A stretch of 64,000 nucleotides of DNA. Origin: Thermomicrobiales bacterium. GTDB taxonomy: Bacteria > Chloroflexota > Chloroflexia > Thermomicrobiales > UBA6265. Position numbers and translations under genes: made by a program. The notes below the pieces were generated by a model. The model was not told the DNA's origin. It was given only the letters and a program-made list of their open reading frames with translations, and made no database searches. Below are positions 16,592-24,779 of this stretch, piece after piece. The stretch is from the NCBI GenBank assembly GCA_020432165.1, contig JAGQGU010000005.1:122188-186187 (forward strand), read 5' to 3'. The first letter of the stretch is position 1. Each line of letters opens with the position of its first letter.

Positions 16592-16802
16592 TGCTGGTAG
16601 AGGGGCAGGTTGTCTGCCCTTACGCACGGGTTGGGGAGACGATCCGCAGCCCGTCGGTAAACGACGAGCGTACGTTGCTGGAGATCAACGCCGAGCACTT
16701 CGGCTCGGCGCTACCTGCGCGGGTTGGAGAGACATCATTGGCCCGTCGGTAAACGACGGGTGTACGTTGTTGGAGACCAACACCGGGCCGAAGTGCCCGG
16801 CG
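16592..16802. repeat. two-unit 93-bp tandem repeat made of hairpins
   Basis: Unit 1 starts at 16624 and unit 2 at 16717. Each has a GC-rich CGGGTTGG head, the palindrome CCCGTCGGTAAACGACGGG (one change in unit 1), a GTACGTTG link and a final variable hairpin (GCCGAG/CTCGGC in unit 1, CCGGGC/GCCCGG in unit 2). The stretch just before unit 1, GGTAGAGGGGCAGGTTGTC, recurs at about 52704 as GGTAGAGGGGCAGCTCGTC. Between convergent acnA and tyrS; not coding. Confidence 0.7.
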
Positions 16803-18152
16803 TTATGCAATCACCACCCGTTTGAAACGCTTCTTGCCGGCGCGGAGGAGAACGGCGTCCGCGTCACCCAGGACAGAGGCAAAGGGCACATCAACATCGC
16901 CAATCTGCTCGTCGTCGATGCGCAAGCCGCCCTGCTGGGCGAGGCGACGGGCTTCTCCCCTGCCCTTGGCCAGATCGGCAGCCACAAATGCATCAGCAAG
17001 CGTGAACTCATCGGTGAGGTCGGCAGCAGCAATTTCGGTTGTCGGGAGCGAGGCATCATCGGCGGATATGCCGTTCCCCCGGGGATCAACCCCGGGGCCA
17101 CCAAACAGCCTTCTGGTCGCTTCTTCGGCCTGCTGGGCGGCCTCGAGTCCATGAGCCATTGCCGTTGCTTCGAGCGCCAGGACCCGCTTGGCCTCGCGCA
17201 GCGCTTCACCCTGCACGGAAACCAGAGCGGCAATCTCGTCATCCAGAATGAAGGTGAAACGTTTCAGGTAGGTCTCCACCATCGCATCGTCCGTGTTCAC
17301 CCAGTACTGGTAATAGTCGTACGGGCTGAACATTTCCGGATCGAGCCAGACCCGCAAACCGGAGCCGGTCTTGCCCATCTTCTCGCCGGTTGGCGTGGTG
17401 ATGAGCGGTTGCACCAATGCGTAGGCCTTCTCGCTATCGGCACGACGGATAAGATCAACACCGCCGAGGATATTGCTCCACTGATCGCTCCCACCGAGCT
17501 GCAGGGTGCAATCATATTCGCGGAAGAGATGAAGGAAATCGTAGCCCTGCACGAGGCGATAATTGAACTCGACAAAGTTCAGGCCGCCGCTCTCGAATCG
17601 CTTCTTGTAGGTCTCCGTAGCGAGCATCTCGTTCACGCTGAAATGGCGACCGATATCGCGCAGGAACGGGATGTACTCCAGTTTCAGCAACCAATCGGCG
17701 TTGTTGACCATCATCGCGGCGGGGTTATCACCAAACTGGCCACCCTCAAAATCGAGATACTTGGCCAGCTGCGCGCTGATACCACGGAGATTTTCCTCGA
17801 GATCCTCAAGTCTGATAATCTCCCGCGCACTGGTGCGACCAGTCGGATCGCCGACCATGGCAGTACCACCGCCCGCGACGGCGATCGGTCGGTGGCCGAA
17901 ACGCTGGAGGGTACCGTGCAGCATAAGTGTGGCCATATGGCCCGCATGCAAACTGACACCGGTCGGATCGTAGCCGATATAGAAGGTGCGAGTGCCAGAT
18001 TCCAGATGCTCCCGCAAGCCATCCTCATCTGTCATCTCATGGACAAAACCACGAGCGCGCAGATAATCCACAGCGGACACACCGTGCGCACGGGCGTACT
18101 CCGGTGCGCTGATGCGACCGGTGGGTGTTGTGAATACTGTGGCTGTGCTCAT
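16803..18152 (-). CDS. tyrS: tyrosyl-tRNA synthetase
   Basis: Charges tRNA-Tyr; 449 aa from the ATG at 18152, which has an AGAGGA site 5 bases upstream. The class I HIGH signature appears as LHAGHMATL and the KMSKS loop as GEKMGKTGSG. The TyrRS marks GSDQWSNI and VNNADW are present. The C-terminal S4-like RNA-binding domain is at about 385-449. Between the anticodon-binding region and the S4 domain, residues about 351-359 (GGPGVDPRGNG) are encoded by a palindromic repeat element that also occurs in the giant glycosyltransferase gene. The enzyme remains in frame and should be functional. Confidence 0.96.
   Translation of the reverse strand: MSTATVFTTPTGRISAPEYARAHGVSAVDYLRARGFVHEMTDEDGLREHLESGTRTFYIGYDPTGVSLHAGHMATLMLHGTLQRFGHRPIAVAGGGTAMVGDPTGRTSAREIIRLEDLEENLRGISAQLAKYLDFEGGQFGDNPAAMMVNNADWLLKLEYIPFLRDIGRHFSVNEMLATETYKKRFESGGLNFVEFNYRLVQGYDFLHLFREYDCTLQLGGSDQWSNILGGVDLIRRADSEKAYALVQPLITTPTGEKMGKTGSGLRVWLDPEMFSPYDYYQYWVNTDDAMVETYLKRFTFILDDEIAALVSVQGEALREAKRVLALEATAMAHGLEAAQQAEEATRRLFGGPGVDPRGNGISADDASLPTTEIAAADLTDEFTLADAFVAADLAKGRGEARRLAQQGGLRIDDEQIGDVDVPFASVLGDADAVLLRAGKKRFKRVVIA
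17076..17100. repeat. CCCCGGGG palindrome inside tyrS
   Basis: Two CCCCGGGG blocks flank ATCAA, followed by CCA. This is the core of the 42-bp unit repeated five times at 43470-43679, where the spacer is ATCAA or ATAAA. In frame here, it adds GPGVDPRG to TyrRS before the S4 domain. Confidence 0.75.
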
Positions 18153-18177
18153 GTCTATCCTCTGTGACACATAACAG

Positions 18178-18203
18178 CCCGGGCACGTGCCCGGGCCACA
18201 TCT
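18178..18203. repeat. CCCGGG palindrome with CCACATCT tail
   Basis: CCCGGGCACGTGCCCGGG is a perfect 18-bp palindrome, followed by CCACATCTTTCC. The tail GGGCCACATCT recurs after a CCCCGGGG half element at 59705-59720. It lies between tyrS and the upstream LCP gene and could also act as a terminator for the latter. Confidence 0.55.
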
Positions 18204-18225
18204 TTCCAATGATATCGCTCGGGGG

Positions 18226-19137
18226 CTAGATTTCGCCGTTCAGGAACGCCTGCACATAGCCTGGCAGTTGATCCCAATCGCCTTGATACACCCATGCACC
18301 ACTGGCGATCACATCGCCCCAGAGCAAATGGGTGATCGTTCCCCAATAGACATTCTCGGCAGGAATGTTCGGGGCTGCCTCGTAAAGCTGAGTCTGCACA
18401 TCCAAGGGGATGGTGGTGATCACATAGTCACGACCCTTGGCGACCAGTTCCGGCAGTTTATCGATATTCTCAGGCGATGTTGCCTGCTGCAGCAAGGCGG
18501 TTAGCACCAACTGCTGCCGCATAACCCGACCATCATCGCCATCCTGGTGGCGGGTGCGCATGAACTCCAGCGCCTCTTCACCATTAAGTGTGATCTCGCC
18601 CGCAGGGTAGTAGATCTGCTTGGTGCCGTAGTCCAGGGTGGGGTAATCAGCATCGCTCACGTCATATGGATTCTGGACGGTAACACCGCCGAGTGTATCG
18701 ACAATCTCCTCCACACCCTCAAAACGAACCGAGAGGGCAGCATCGATCGTGATACCGAAGTTGTACTCAATGGTGGCACGCGTAGCGGCCATTCCCTTCA
18801 TCCAATCCTGCTTGCCATTCTGGGCAACAGTCTTAAAGGCAGCATTGATTTTGTCGTAGCCAATGCCTGGAATCTCGACATAGAGATCCCGCGGGAAGCT
18901 CATGGTGCGAACGATGCTGTTCGCCAGATCAACCCGGCTCACCATGAGGACATCGGTGTTCAGTTCAGCTTCATCGGGGCGGGTATCCATACCCATAACG
19001 AGGAAGGTATAGACATCGGTGGTCTCGATCGTATCCGGTGTTGCCCACTCTTCTGCATGGAGAATCTGGAATCCACCAACAGCGGCTGCAAGAGACGCAC
19101 CCAGGAGTGTGCGCCGATTGAGAGAAACGTTTTGCAT
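18226..19137 (-). CDS. LytR-CpsA-Psr (LCP) family protein 1
   Basis: Extracytoplasmic phosphotransferase family that attaches polymers to peptidoglycan; 303 aa from the ATG at 19137, which has an AAAGGTG site. A twin-arginine-like N-terminus (SLNRRTLLGASLAAAVGG) precedes the LCP domain (about 45-260). Catalytic-site features are LNTDVLMVSR, SFPRDLYVEIPG, YDKINAAF, and a TRHQDGDDGRVMRQQ motif with the conserved Arg and Asp residues. A similar gene (LCP 2) lies 1.7 kb away on the same strand, beyond a thioredoxin-like gene. The acceptor polymer is unknown. Confidence 0.9.
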   Translation of the reverse strand: MQNVSLNRRTLLGASLAAAVGGFQILHAEEWATPDTIETTDVYTFLVMGMDTRPDEAELNTDVLMVSRVDLANSIVRTMSFPRDLYVEIPGIGYDKINAAFKTVAQNGKQDWMKGMAATRATIEYNFGITIDAALSVRFEGVEEIVDTLGGVTVQNPYDVSDADYPTLDYGTKQIYYPAGEITLNGEEALEFMRTRHQDGDDGRVMRQQLVLTALLQQATSPENIDKLPELVAKGRDYVITTIPLDVQTQLYEAAPNIPAENVYWGTITHLLWGDVIASGAWVYQGDWDQLPGYVQAFLNGEI

Positions 19138-19255
19138 GGTAACTTGGCACCTTTCAGGAATGCATGGCAAGTCATGAACGCTCGTGCCAACCGGGCGTCC
19201 ACGGGTATAGTAGCGCATATGTATGTGGTGTAACGGTGAGTAAGGAATGGGCACA

Positions 19256-19819
19256 ATGGCCTCAGAAACGATCCAGTGGCTCTCTGATTGGCAAGAGGCA
19301 CTCAGCCAATCGCGCGCGCTGAAGCGACCCGTTCTGATCGATGTCTGGCAGGATAATTGCAGTGGATGCGAGCGACTTGCCAATGAGACATTCACCGATC
19401 CTGAGGTGGTAACCGCAGTCAATAGCCGCTTCATCCCGGTGAGTTTGCACATGTTCCGGGATCGTGCTGTCGTGCGCGATTGGGGGTTGTTCTGGACCCC
19501 CACGGTCCTTTTTGCTGACCGCACGGGACGTATCCGCTACGAGTCGGTCAACTATGTCCCCGCCGATACCATGCTGGATGTGCTGGATATCGGTGAAGCC
19601 CGAGTGGCGATGCGCTGGAAAGAGATGGATACCGCAATCGCCCGGCTGCGGGATGTTGAGATACGTCACCCGGAAGGACCGCTCACCGCCGAAGCGATCT
19701 ATTGGCGGGGGATGGCAGAATATTTCCGTGGTGGCAACACGCCAGCATTGGCAAAAGCGGTGTGGGCGGAGATCACCGAGCGGTTCCCCGATTCGATTTG
19801 GGCCAGACGGCAGCCGTAA
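19256..19819 (+). CDS. thioredoxin-like protein with a TPR-like tail
   Basis: 187 aa. The thioredoxin fold (about 10-105) has the active-site-like motif DNCSGC (the CxxC is C-S-G-C) after VLIDVWQ, and the cis-proline region WTPTVLF. The C-terminal 70 residues resemble a single tetratricopeptide-like unit (EAIYWRGMAEYFRGG). There is no signal peptide, so it is probably cytoplasmic. The ATG at 19256 is preferred because the TAAGGA site abuts the ATG at 19247. Its stop touches the stop of the convergent LCP 2 gene with no bases between. Confidence 0.8.
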   Translation: MASETIQWLSDWQEALSQSRALKRPVLIDVWQDNCSGCERLANETFTDPEVVTAVNSRFIPVSLHMFRDRAVVRDWGLFWTPTVLFADRTGRIRYESVNYVPADTMLDVLDIGEARVAMRWKEMDTAIARLRDVEIRHPEGPLTAEAIYWRGMAEYFRGGNTPALAKAVWAEITERFPDSIWARRQP

Positions 19820-20803
19820 CTAGGGGCGATTCGCATCCAGATACCCAACGCCGAGCCAACCACGTACGTGATAGGGCAGGTAGCTCCAGTCGGCAGAATA
19901 GACCCAGCCACCGTCGTCCGTATTGGCACCGGTGAGATAGTCGATCACCGTTCCCCACTCCACTAATTCCGGATCGATATCTGGTACCGAGGCGACCAGC
20001 TGCCCCTGGACCTCGGCCGGAATATCTGTGGCAACAAATTCTTCACCGCCTGCGAAGATATCGGGTATGCGGGTGATATTTTCCGGCTTTTGCAGCTCAG
20101 CCAGGCAGGCTGCCAACACCAAATGCTGGCGTATGACCCTCCCCTCATCTGAATCGTAGTGACGGGTGCGGCTGAACTCGAGCGCTTCCTCGCCATTGAG
20201 ACGAATCTCACCTGCGGGGAAATCGATGCTTTTGAAACCGTAGTCGGCAGTTGGATATTCATCCTCGTACACCCGATACGGGTTATCCACCGTAATGCCG
20301 CCGATGGCATCAATCACACCAGGCATCTTGTGGAGGTTGGTGGTGACTACGCCATCAATCTTGAGATTGAAGTTCCACTCAAACGTATCGCGGAAGAGCT
20401 GAGCTCCGGCATTCCAGTCGTGATCCTCACCCATACCGATATTGAGTGCTCCGTTGATTTTGGCCTCTCCGTTGCCCGGAATCTCCGCCCAAAGATCGCG
20501 CGGAACGGAAATCGTGCGCACTCGCTTGTTGGCAGGTTCTACCCGCGAGATCATCATGACATCGGTGTTTTCGTGCTGCTCCATTCCACGTGTATCCAGG
20601 CCGCCGATCAGGAAGGTATATCCATCCTGGACAGAAAGTGCGCTCGGAGAAGGTTGCGGATCGGGTGGTGGTTCAGGGGTTGTATAGGGGCCGGGAGTTG
20701 GGGTTTGCGTGTAACCGGATTGAGGGGTGATCAGTCCACCGCGAGCGGTGACAATGGCTCCGGCAACGGCAAAAAGCCGTCGCGTGATGGCTCTCTTGAG
20801 CAT
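19820..20803 (-). CDS. LytR-CpsA-Psr (LCP) family protein 2
   Basis: 327 aa from the ATG at 20803, with a strong GGAGGT site 8 bases upstream. N-terminal ITRRLFAVAGAIV signal or anchor, then a Pro/Thr-rich linker (about 30-58), then the LCP domain with HENTDVMMISR, SVPRDLWAEIPG, AKINGALNIG and SRTRHYDSDEGRVIRQH. It shares clear blocks with LCP 1 and ends with a similar GGWVYSADWSYLP segment (LCP 1: GAWVYQGDWDQLP). The pair looks like an old duplication. Role: cell-wall polymer attachment (family knowledge). Confidence 0.9.
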   Translation of the reverse strand: MLKRAITRRLFAVAGAIVTARGGLITPQSGYTQTPTPGPYTTPEPPPDPQPSPSALSVQDGYTFLIGGLDTRGMEQHENTDVMMISRVEPANKRVRTISVPRDLWAEIPGNGEAKINGALNIGMGEDHDWNAGAQLFRDTFEWNFNLKIDGVVTTNLHKMPGVIDAIGGITVDNPYRVYEDEYPTADYGFKSIDFPAGEIRLNGEEALEFSRTRHYDSDEGRVIRQHLVLAACLAELQKPENITRIPDIFAGGEEFVATDIPAEVQGQLVASVPDIDPELVEWGTVIDYLTGANTDDGGWVYSADWSYLPYHVRGWLGVGYLDANRP

Positions 20804-20900
20804 ATGTTGTACCTCCGATGCCGTGGGAATACCGCATACAGGACGTGAACAAAAGGAACGGCATCCAACCACTATGCACGCGCAGAGAATACCATAGCCA

Positions 20901-21203
20901 CTACATGACCTGTCTGAGCGCCCATACGGTACCGACTCCCAGGACCAGAGAGATCAGCAGATTTCCTCGCCATCGCATGGCGATACCAACCACGATCACG
21001 CCAATGATTCCTTCAGTGCCTACCTCAAGCGCGGCAGGTATCACGAGGGCTGTGATGACTGCTCCCGGGAGATAGCTGAGGCCAGACTCGAGCCGCGGCG
21101 ATAGCTTTACCCTCCCCATGAGCCAGTAACCACCTGCGCGAAAGCCGTAGGTGATCGCTGCCATCGTCGCGATAATGAGCCAGGTATCGCTATGGACACT
21201 CAC
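20901..21203 (-). CDS. azlD: AzlD family branched-chain amino acid exporter subunit
   Basis: 100 aa small membrane protein with three to four hydrophobic segments (ATMAAITYGFRAGGYWLMG, GLSYLPGAVITALVIPA, GVIVVGIAM). It partners AzlC in exporting leucine-type amino acids. The GTG start at 21203 overlaps the azlC stop as GTGA, so translation is coupled. Confidence 0.88.
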   Translation of the reverse strand: MSVHSDTWLIIATMAAITYGFRAGGYWLMGRVKLSPRLESGLSYLPGAVITALVIPAALEVGTEGIIGVIVVGIAMRWRGNLLISLVLGVGTVWALRQVM

Positions 21204-21940
21204 GATGCTGCATCCGGAATGTCGACATGTCGAGAATCATCCGCTTGCCAGATTGCCACCGCTACGCCCGCTATCCCGCCAGCAACCACATACCAGGTTC
21301 CAGGAACGAGGAGCCACACGATGACTGCGACGATACCGCTCGCGAACCAGGGTCCGAGATCGCGACGACTGCGATAACCTCCGAAGAGCATGGCGGCGAA
21401 AACAGCAGCAAAGGCAAAATCGAGACCGAACTGCTCCGGATCCGGAATGCTATCCCCGAGCAGAAAGCCGATGAGAGTTGCCGGAAACCAACCGAGCGCG
21501 ATTGCAGCATTGCACCCAACCACCACCCCGGCATCGCGCTCCCCGAGGCGATAGCGCATCATGGCCACGCTCCAGCTTTCATCGGCGACGTTGTGCAGCA
21601 TGGGGTAGACGATGCGGTCTGGCAGGCTTTGCAGCCATGGTCGCAGGCTGGCAGTCAACAGCACGAACCGGAGATTGATAAGCGCGGTCGTGACGGCAAT
21701 GACGAGTAGGGGTAACGGATGATCCCAATATGGCAGGACGGCCATTTGCGACGCACCGGCAAAGACGAAGAGATTCAGCAGCGATGCCTCTAGCCACGTA
21801 ACCCCCGCCTGCTGCGCAAGGAGCCCGTAAACAGCCCCATAGGCTGCCACGGGAAGCGCGAGTGGCGCCGTGGCCCGCAACCCGGTAACCACACCGGACC
21901 TGGTGAACTGAACCGTCACAGGATGATCCCTCTCGTACAT
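21200..21940 (-). CDS. azlC: AzlC family branched-chain amino acid exporter subunit
   Basis: 246 aa from the ATG at 21940 (an earlier start at 21991 would run towards the apt promoter). Motifs typical of AzlC/YgaZ are PVAAYGAVYGLLAQQAGVTW, FVFAGASQMAVL, ALINLRFVLLTASL and LHNVADESWSVAM. About six to seven membrane segments. It exports branched-chain amino acids, or related ones, with AzlD, whose gene overlaps the end of this one. Confidence 0.88.
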   Translation of the reverse strand: MYERDHPVTVQFTRSGVVTGLRATAPLALPVAAYGAVYGLLAQQAGVTWLEASLLNLFVFAGASQMAVLPYWDHPLPLLVIAVTTALINLRFVLLTASLRPWLQSLPDRIVYPMLHNVADESWSVAMMRYRLGERDAGVVVGCNAAIALGWFPATLIGFLLGDSIPDPEQFGLDFAFAAVFAAMLFGGYRSRRDLGPWFASGIVAVIVWLLVPGTWYVVAGGIAGVAVAIWQADDSRHVDIPDAAS

Positions 21941-22015
21941 CCGACAGCTCAGTCGGTAGGCTACACTTGGAGGCGTGTCGACACGCTGCATCTCTTCAAG
22001 GATATGCTTTCAACT

Positions 22016-22546
22016 ATGACTGATCTGAATAGGCATCTCAAGCAGTTCATCCGGGATGTCCCTGATTTTCCGATTCCGGGCATCATGTTCCGCGATATCA
22101 CCACGTTGTTGGCAAGCCCGGAAGGGTTCCGCGCAGCGATTGATGGCTTGCTTTCACCCTATACAGGTGAGCAGATCGACAAGGTCGTGGTCATCGAGAG
22201 TCGTGGGTTTATCTTCGGCACACCCATGGCCTATGCACTGAATGCCGGGGTGGTACCGGTACGGAAGCCGGGCAAGCTGCCCGCGAATACCCTGACCGAA
22301 GAGTACGATTTGGAATACGGCACCAATAGCCTGCAGATTCATACCGATGCCATTGAACCCGGCGAACGCATCATCATTGTGGACGACCTGCTCGCCACCG
22401 GTGGTACGGTGGATGCGACAATTCGGCTGGTGCGCGATCTCGGCGGTGTGATTGTTGGCATCAGTGTGTTGGCAGAGCTCACCGATCTGAACGGGCGCGA
22501 CCGTATCCCCGGCTATACCATCCACAGTCTGGTGCAGTACCCCTAA
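22016..22546 (+). CDS. apt: adenine phosphoribosyltransferase
   Basis: Purine salvage: adenine plus PRPP to AMP. 176 aa. Family N-terminus LKQFIRDVPDFPIPGIMFRD (ends at about 24), flexible loop ESRGFIFGTPMAYAL, RKPGKLP, and the PRPP-binding IIVDDLLATGGT motif (about 120-132). The ATG at 22016 is chosen because the AAGGA site abuts the earlier ATG at 22004. Divergent from azlC; the two FHA genes follow. Confidence 0.95.
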   Translation: MTDLNRHLKQFIRDVPDFPIPGIMFRDITTLLASPEGFRAAIDGLLSPYTGEQIDKVVVIESRGFIFGTPMAYALNAGVVPVRKPGKLPANTLTEEYDLEYGTNSLQIHTDAIEPGERIIIVDDLLATGGTVDATIRLVRDLGGVIVGISVLAELTDLNGRDRIPGYTIHSLVQYP

Positions 22547-22617
22547 TCCACCCGTGAGATGCGGTAGAATATCGATTTGTGGGGGAATCGTACGTACACA
22601 GGAGGTATCACCCGCAG

Positions 22618-23373
22618 ATGGGCTTTCTGGAACGACTCGAGAACCTCATTCAGGGAGCAGTTGAAGGCAGCACGAACACCGTGCTGCGCAGCAAGCTCAA
22701 ACCCATAGAAATCGAACACCAGCTGGAACGGGCAATGCGAGATAACACCCAGGTTTCTCGTGGAGGCAGAATCGCACCCACCAGCTATACCGTCTGGTTG
22801 CATCCGGATACCTACCGCGAAACAATCGCGGGTGTGGAGGGGTACAACCGTCATTGCGAGATGCTGCTGAATCAGTATGCGATGGAACACGGTTACACAT
22901 TGCTCCATCAGCGTATTAGCGTGAGCTTCGATGCCGATGCCAATCTGGGCAGGCGCGAGGTGCGGATAGCCACAGCATTCGCCAGTTCAACCGCGCAATC
23001 AATCCACCGCGATCAACCGATCAACAACGCCACACATACGCAGGTGATTCATGCGGTACAGACGACATCCCGCTATGGCATGATCGTGCAGCGTGGTGCT
23101 CAATCCGGTCAGCGCTTTGATCTCCCCGAAGGTGAGACGCGTATCGGTCGATCTTCCGAGAATGACATCGTTCTAAAAGATGACCGCAACACCGTCAGCC
23201 GCCAACACGCCATTCTTACCCGCTATGGCAACGAACTGCGCCTGCGAGACGTTGGAAGTAAGAACGGTACCAAGGTGAACGGGAACTATATCCCCAGTCA
23301 TCTGGAAACCATGGTGACGGATGGTGCCGAAATCACCTTTGGTGCGTGCGTTGTCCGTATTGAGCAACGATAG
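22618..23373 (+). CDS. FhaA-like protein (DUF3662 plus FHA domain)
   Basis: 251 aa. The N-terminal DUF3662 domain (about 1-120; MGFLERLENLIQGAVEG, LKPIEIEHQLERAM) precedes a linker and a C-terminal FHA domain (about 160-250) with RIGRSSENDIVL, SRQHA and DVGSKNGTKVNG. FHA domains bind phosphothreonine. In Actinobacteria FhaA acts in Ser/Thr-kinase control of the cell wall. An AGGAGG site precedes the ATG, with a GTG at 22579 possible. The gene is followed at 15 bp by a second FHA gene. Confidence 0.88.
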   Translation: MGFLERLENLIQGAVEGSTNTVLRSKLKPIEIEHQLERAMRDNTQVSRGGRIAPTSYTVWLHPDTYRETIAGVEGYNRHCEMLLNQYAMEHGYTLLHQRISVSFDADANLGRREVRIATAFASSTAQSIHRDQPINNATHTQVIHAVQTTSRYGMIVQRGAQSGQRFDLPEGETRIGRSSENDIVLKDDRNTVSRQHAILTRYGNELRLRDVGSKNGTKVNGNYIPSHLETMVTDGAEITFGACVVRIEQR

Positions 23374-23388
23374 CAGAGAGACTCATTC

Positions 23389-23883
23389 ATGCCGACACTG
23401 CCAGAGTTACAACTCCCAACCGGATTTGACGCCTTCGACTGGTTCATCCTCTTGCTGCGGATCACATTCATCGCGCTCATCTATCTCTTTCTTTACCAGG
23501 TGGGTCGCGTGAGTGTGCGTGAACTGATCACTATCGGGCAAGTCAGCGGTGGCATGCCCCAACAGATGCCAATGCAGAAGGCAATCAGTGGGATGCTGGA
23601 AATGATCGATCCCGCAGAAAGCAGTTGGCGTGCAGGTACTCAGTTTGCGCTGGACTACTACACCACTATTGGTCGTAATTCCGAAAATGCGATTGCCATC
23701 AACGATGGCTTTGTCAGTGGCAATCATGCCGAGATCAGCTTCAATCAGGGGGGCTGGTGGATTATGGATCTGGGGAGTACCAATGGCACCCAGGTAAATG
23801 GTCAGCCTATTGTTGGCAAACTTCAGCTTCACAACGGCGATATCATCTCCTTTGGTCGGGTTCATGTGAGAGCCCATGTATGA
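23389..23883 (+). CDS. FhaB-like membrane-anchored FHA protein
   Basis: 164 aa. One membrane segment near 18-38 (FILLLRITFIALIYLFLYQVG), then a linker and an FHA domain (about 85-160) with TIGRNSENAIAI, GNHAEISF and DLGSTNGTQVNG. This is the FhaB/FipA layout, which normally sits with kinase, phosphatase, RodA and PBP genes. None of those is here. Its stop overlaps the next start (ATGA). Confidence 0.88.
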   Translation: MPTLPELQLPTGFDAFDWFILLLRITFIALIYLFLYQVGRVSVRELITIGQVSGGMPQQMPMQKAISGMLEMIDPAESSWRAGTQFALDYYTTIGRNSENAIAINDGFVSGNHAEISFNQGGWWIMDLGSTNGTQVNGQPIVGKLQLHNGDIISFGRVHVRAHV

Positions 23884-24770
23884 AAGTGAATACTATGCGA
23901 GCACTTACGGCGATGCTGCCGTTCCTTGCTACAGCTGCGCCGGAAGCAGCACCGAGTAGCGCCGCGGTGATCCGTATTCCGGGATCGTTGAGTCTGGTTC
24001 TCCCCGCCTATAACGAGGAAGAAAATATCCGCGTTGTTGTTAAACAGGCGTTGGAAGTATTGCCGCAGTATGCGGATGTCTTCGAGATTGTGCCGGTAAA
24101 CGATGGCTCGACCGACAAAACCGGCGCAATTCTGGAGGAACTCGCTCGCCAGGACGATCGGGTTCGGCCGGTAAGCTATCGCAAGAACAAGGGATATGGT
24201 GGTGCACTCACCAGCGGGTTCATGGCGACGCGTTATGAATATGCCATGTATATGGATTCTGATCGGCAGTTCGATATCAATGAGCTCTCACTTCTGAGCC
24301 CGTTTGCCGGAAAGTACGATATCGTCTCCGGTTTCCGTATGGAGCGGAACGATCCATTGATCCGAAGAATCAACGCTGAAGTCTTCAATATCGCCGTGCG
24401 TATCCTCTTCGGCGTACATATGCGCGATCTCGATTGCGGCTTCAAGCTCTTTCGTGGTGATCAGGTACGGTCGCTCGATCTCATCAGCACCGGTGCGCTG
24501 ATCGATTGTGAAATGCAGGCAAAGCTACGGAGACAGGGCGCCACACTGATGCAAGTGGGGGTGCATCACTATCCGCGGGTAGCAGGAACCCCAACCGGCG
24601 GTAACCTGAAGGTTATTCTCAAGGCAATGCGGGACATCCTGATTCTGTGGTGGAAAATGCGAGATTATCATCCCGGAGCTGCACCAGGTCGCACCGTCCC
24701 GGATGATCGTTTCCCGGCTCGCGTAAAGCGCTTCTTCTGGCACCTGGGGAACAGGATCAAGCGCGCGTAG
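23880..24770 (+). CDS. family 2 glycosyltransferase (DPM/GtrB-like)
   Basis: 296 aa, cytoplasmic GT-A fold. LSLVLPAYNEEENI opens the domain, then VPVNDGSTDKTG, a metal-binding MDSDRQFD (the DxD motif), GYGGALTSGF and the family mark RDLDCGFKLFR. This resembles dolichol- or polyprenyl-phosphate sugar transferases, but no C-terminal membrane pair is present. The ATG at 23880 overlaps the FHA stop, suggesting coupling to the FHA gene and a link to envelope glycan synthesis. Confidence 0.88.
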   Translation: MKVNTMRALTAMLPFLATAAPEAAPSSAAVIRIPGSLSLVLPAYNEEENIRVVVKQALEVLPQYADVFEIVPVNDGSTDKTGAILEELARQDDRVRPVSYRKNKGYGGALTSGFMATRYEYAMYMDSDRQFDINELSLLSPFAGKYDIVSGFRMERNDPLIRRINAEVFNIAVRILFGVHMRDLDCGFKLFRGDQVRSLDLISTGALIDCEMQAKLRRQGATLMQVGVHHYPRVAGTPTGGNLKVILKAMRDILILWWKMRDYHPGAAPGRTVPDDRFPARVKRFFWHLGNRIKRA

Positions 24771-24779
24771 GGCGCGAAG

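Noticed and set aside
16545..18167. 540-codon plus-strand frame
   Set aside because: Antisense to tyrS, including the whole catalytic domain; it also reads through the tandem repeat.
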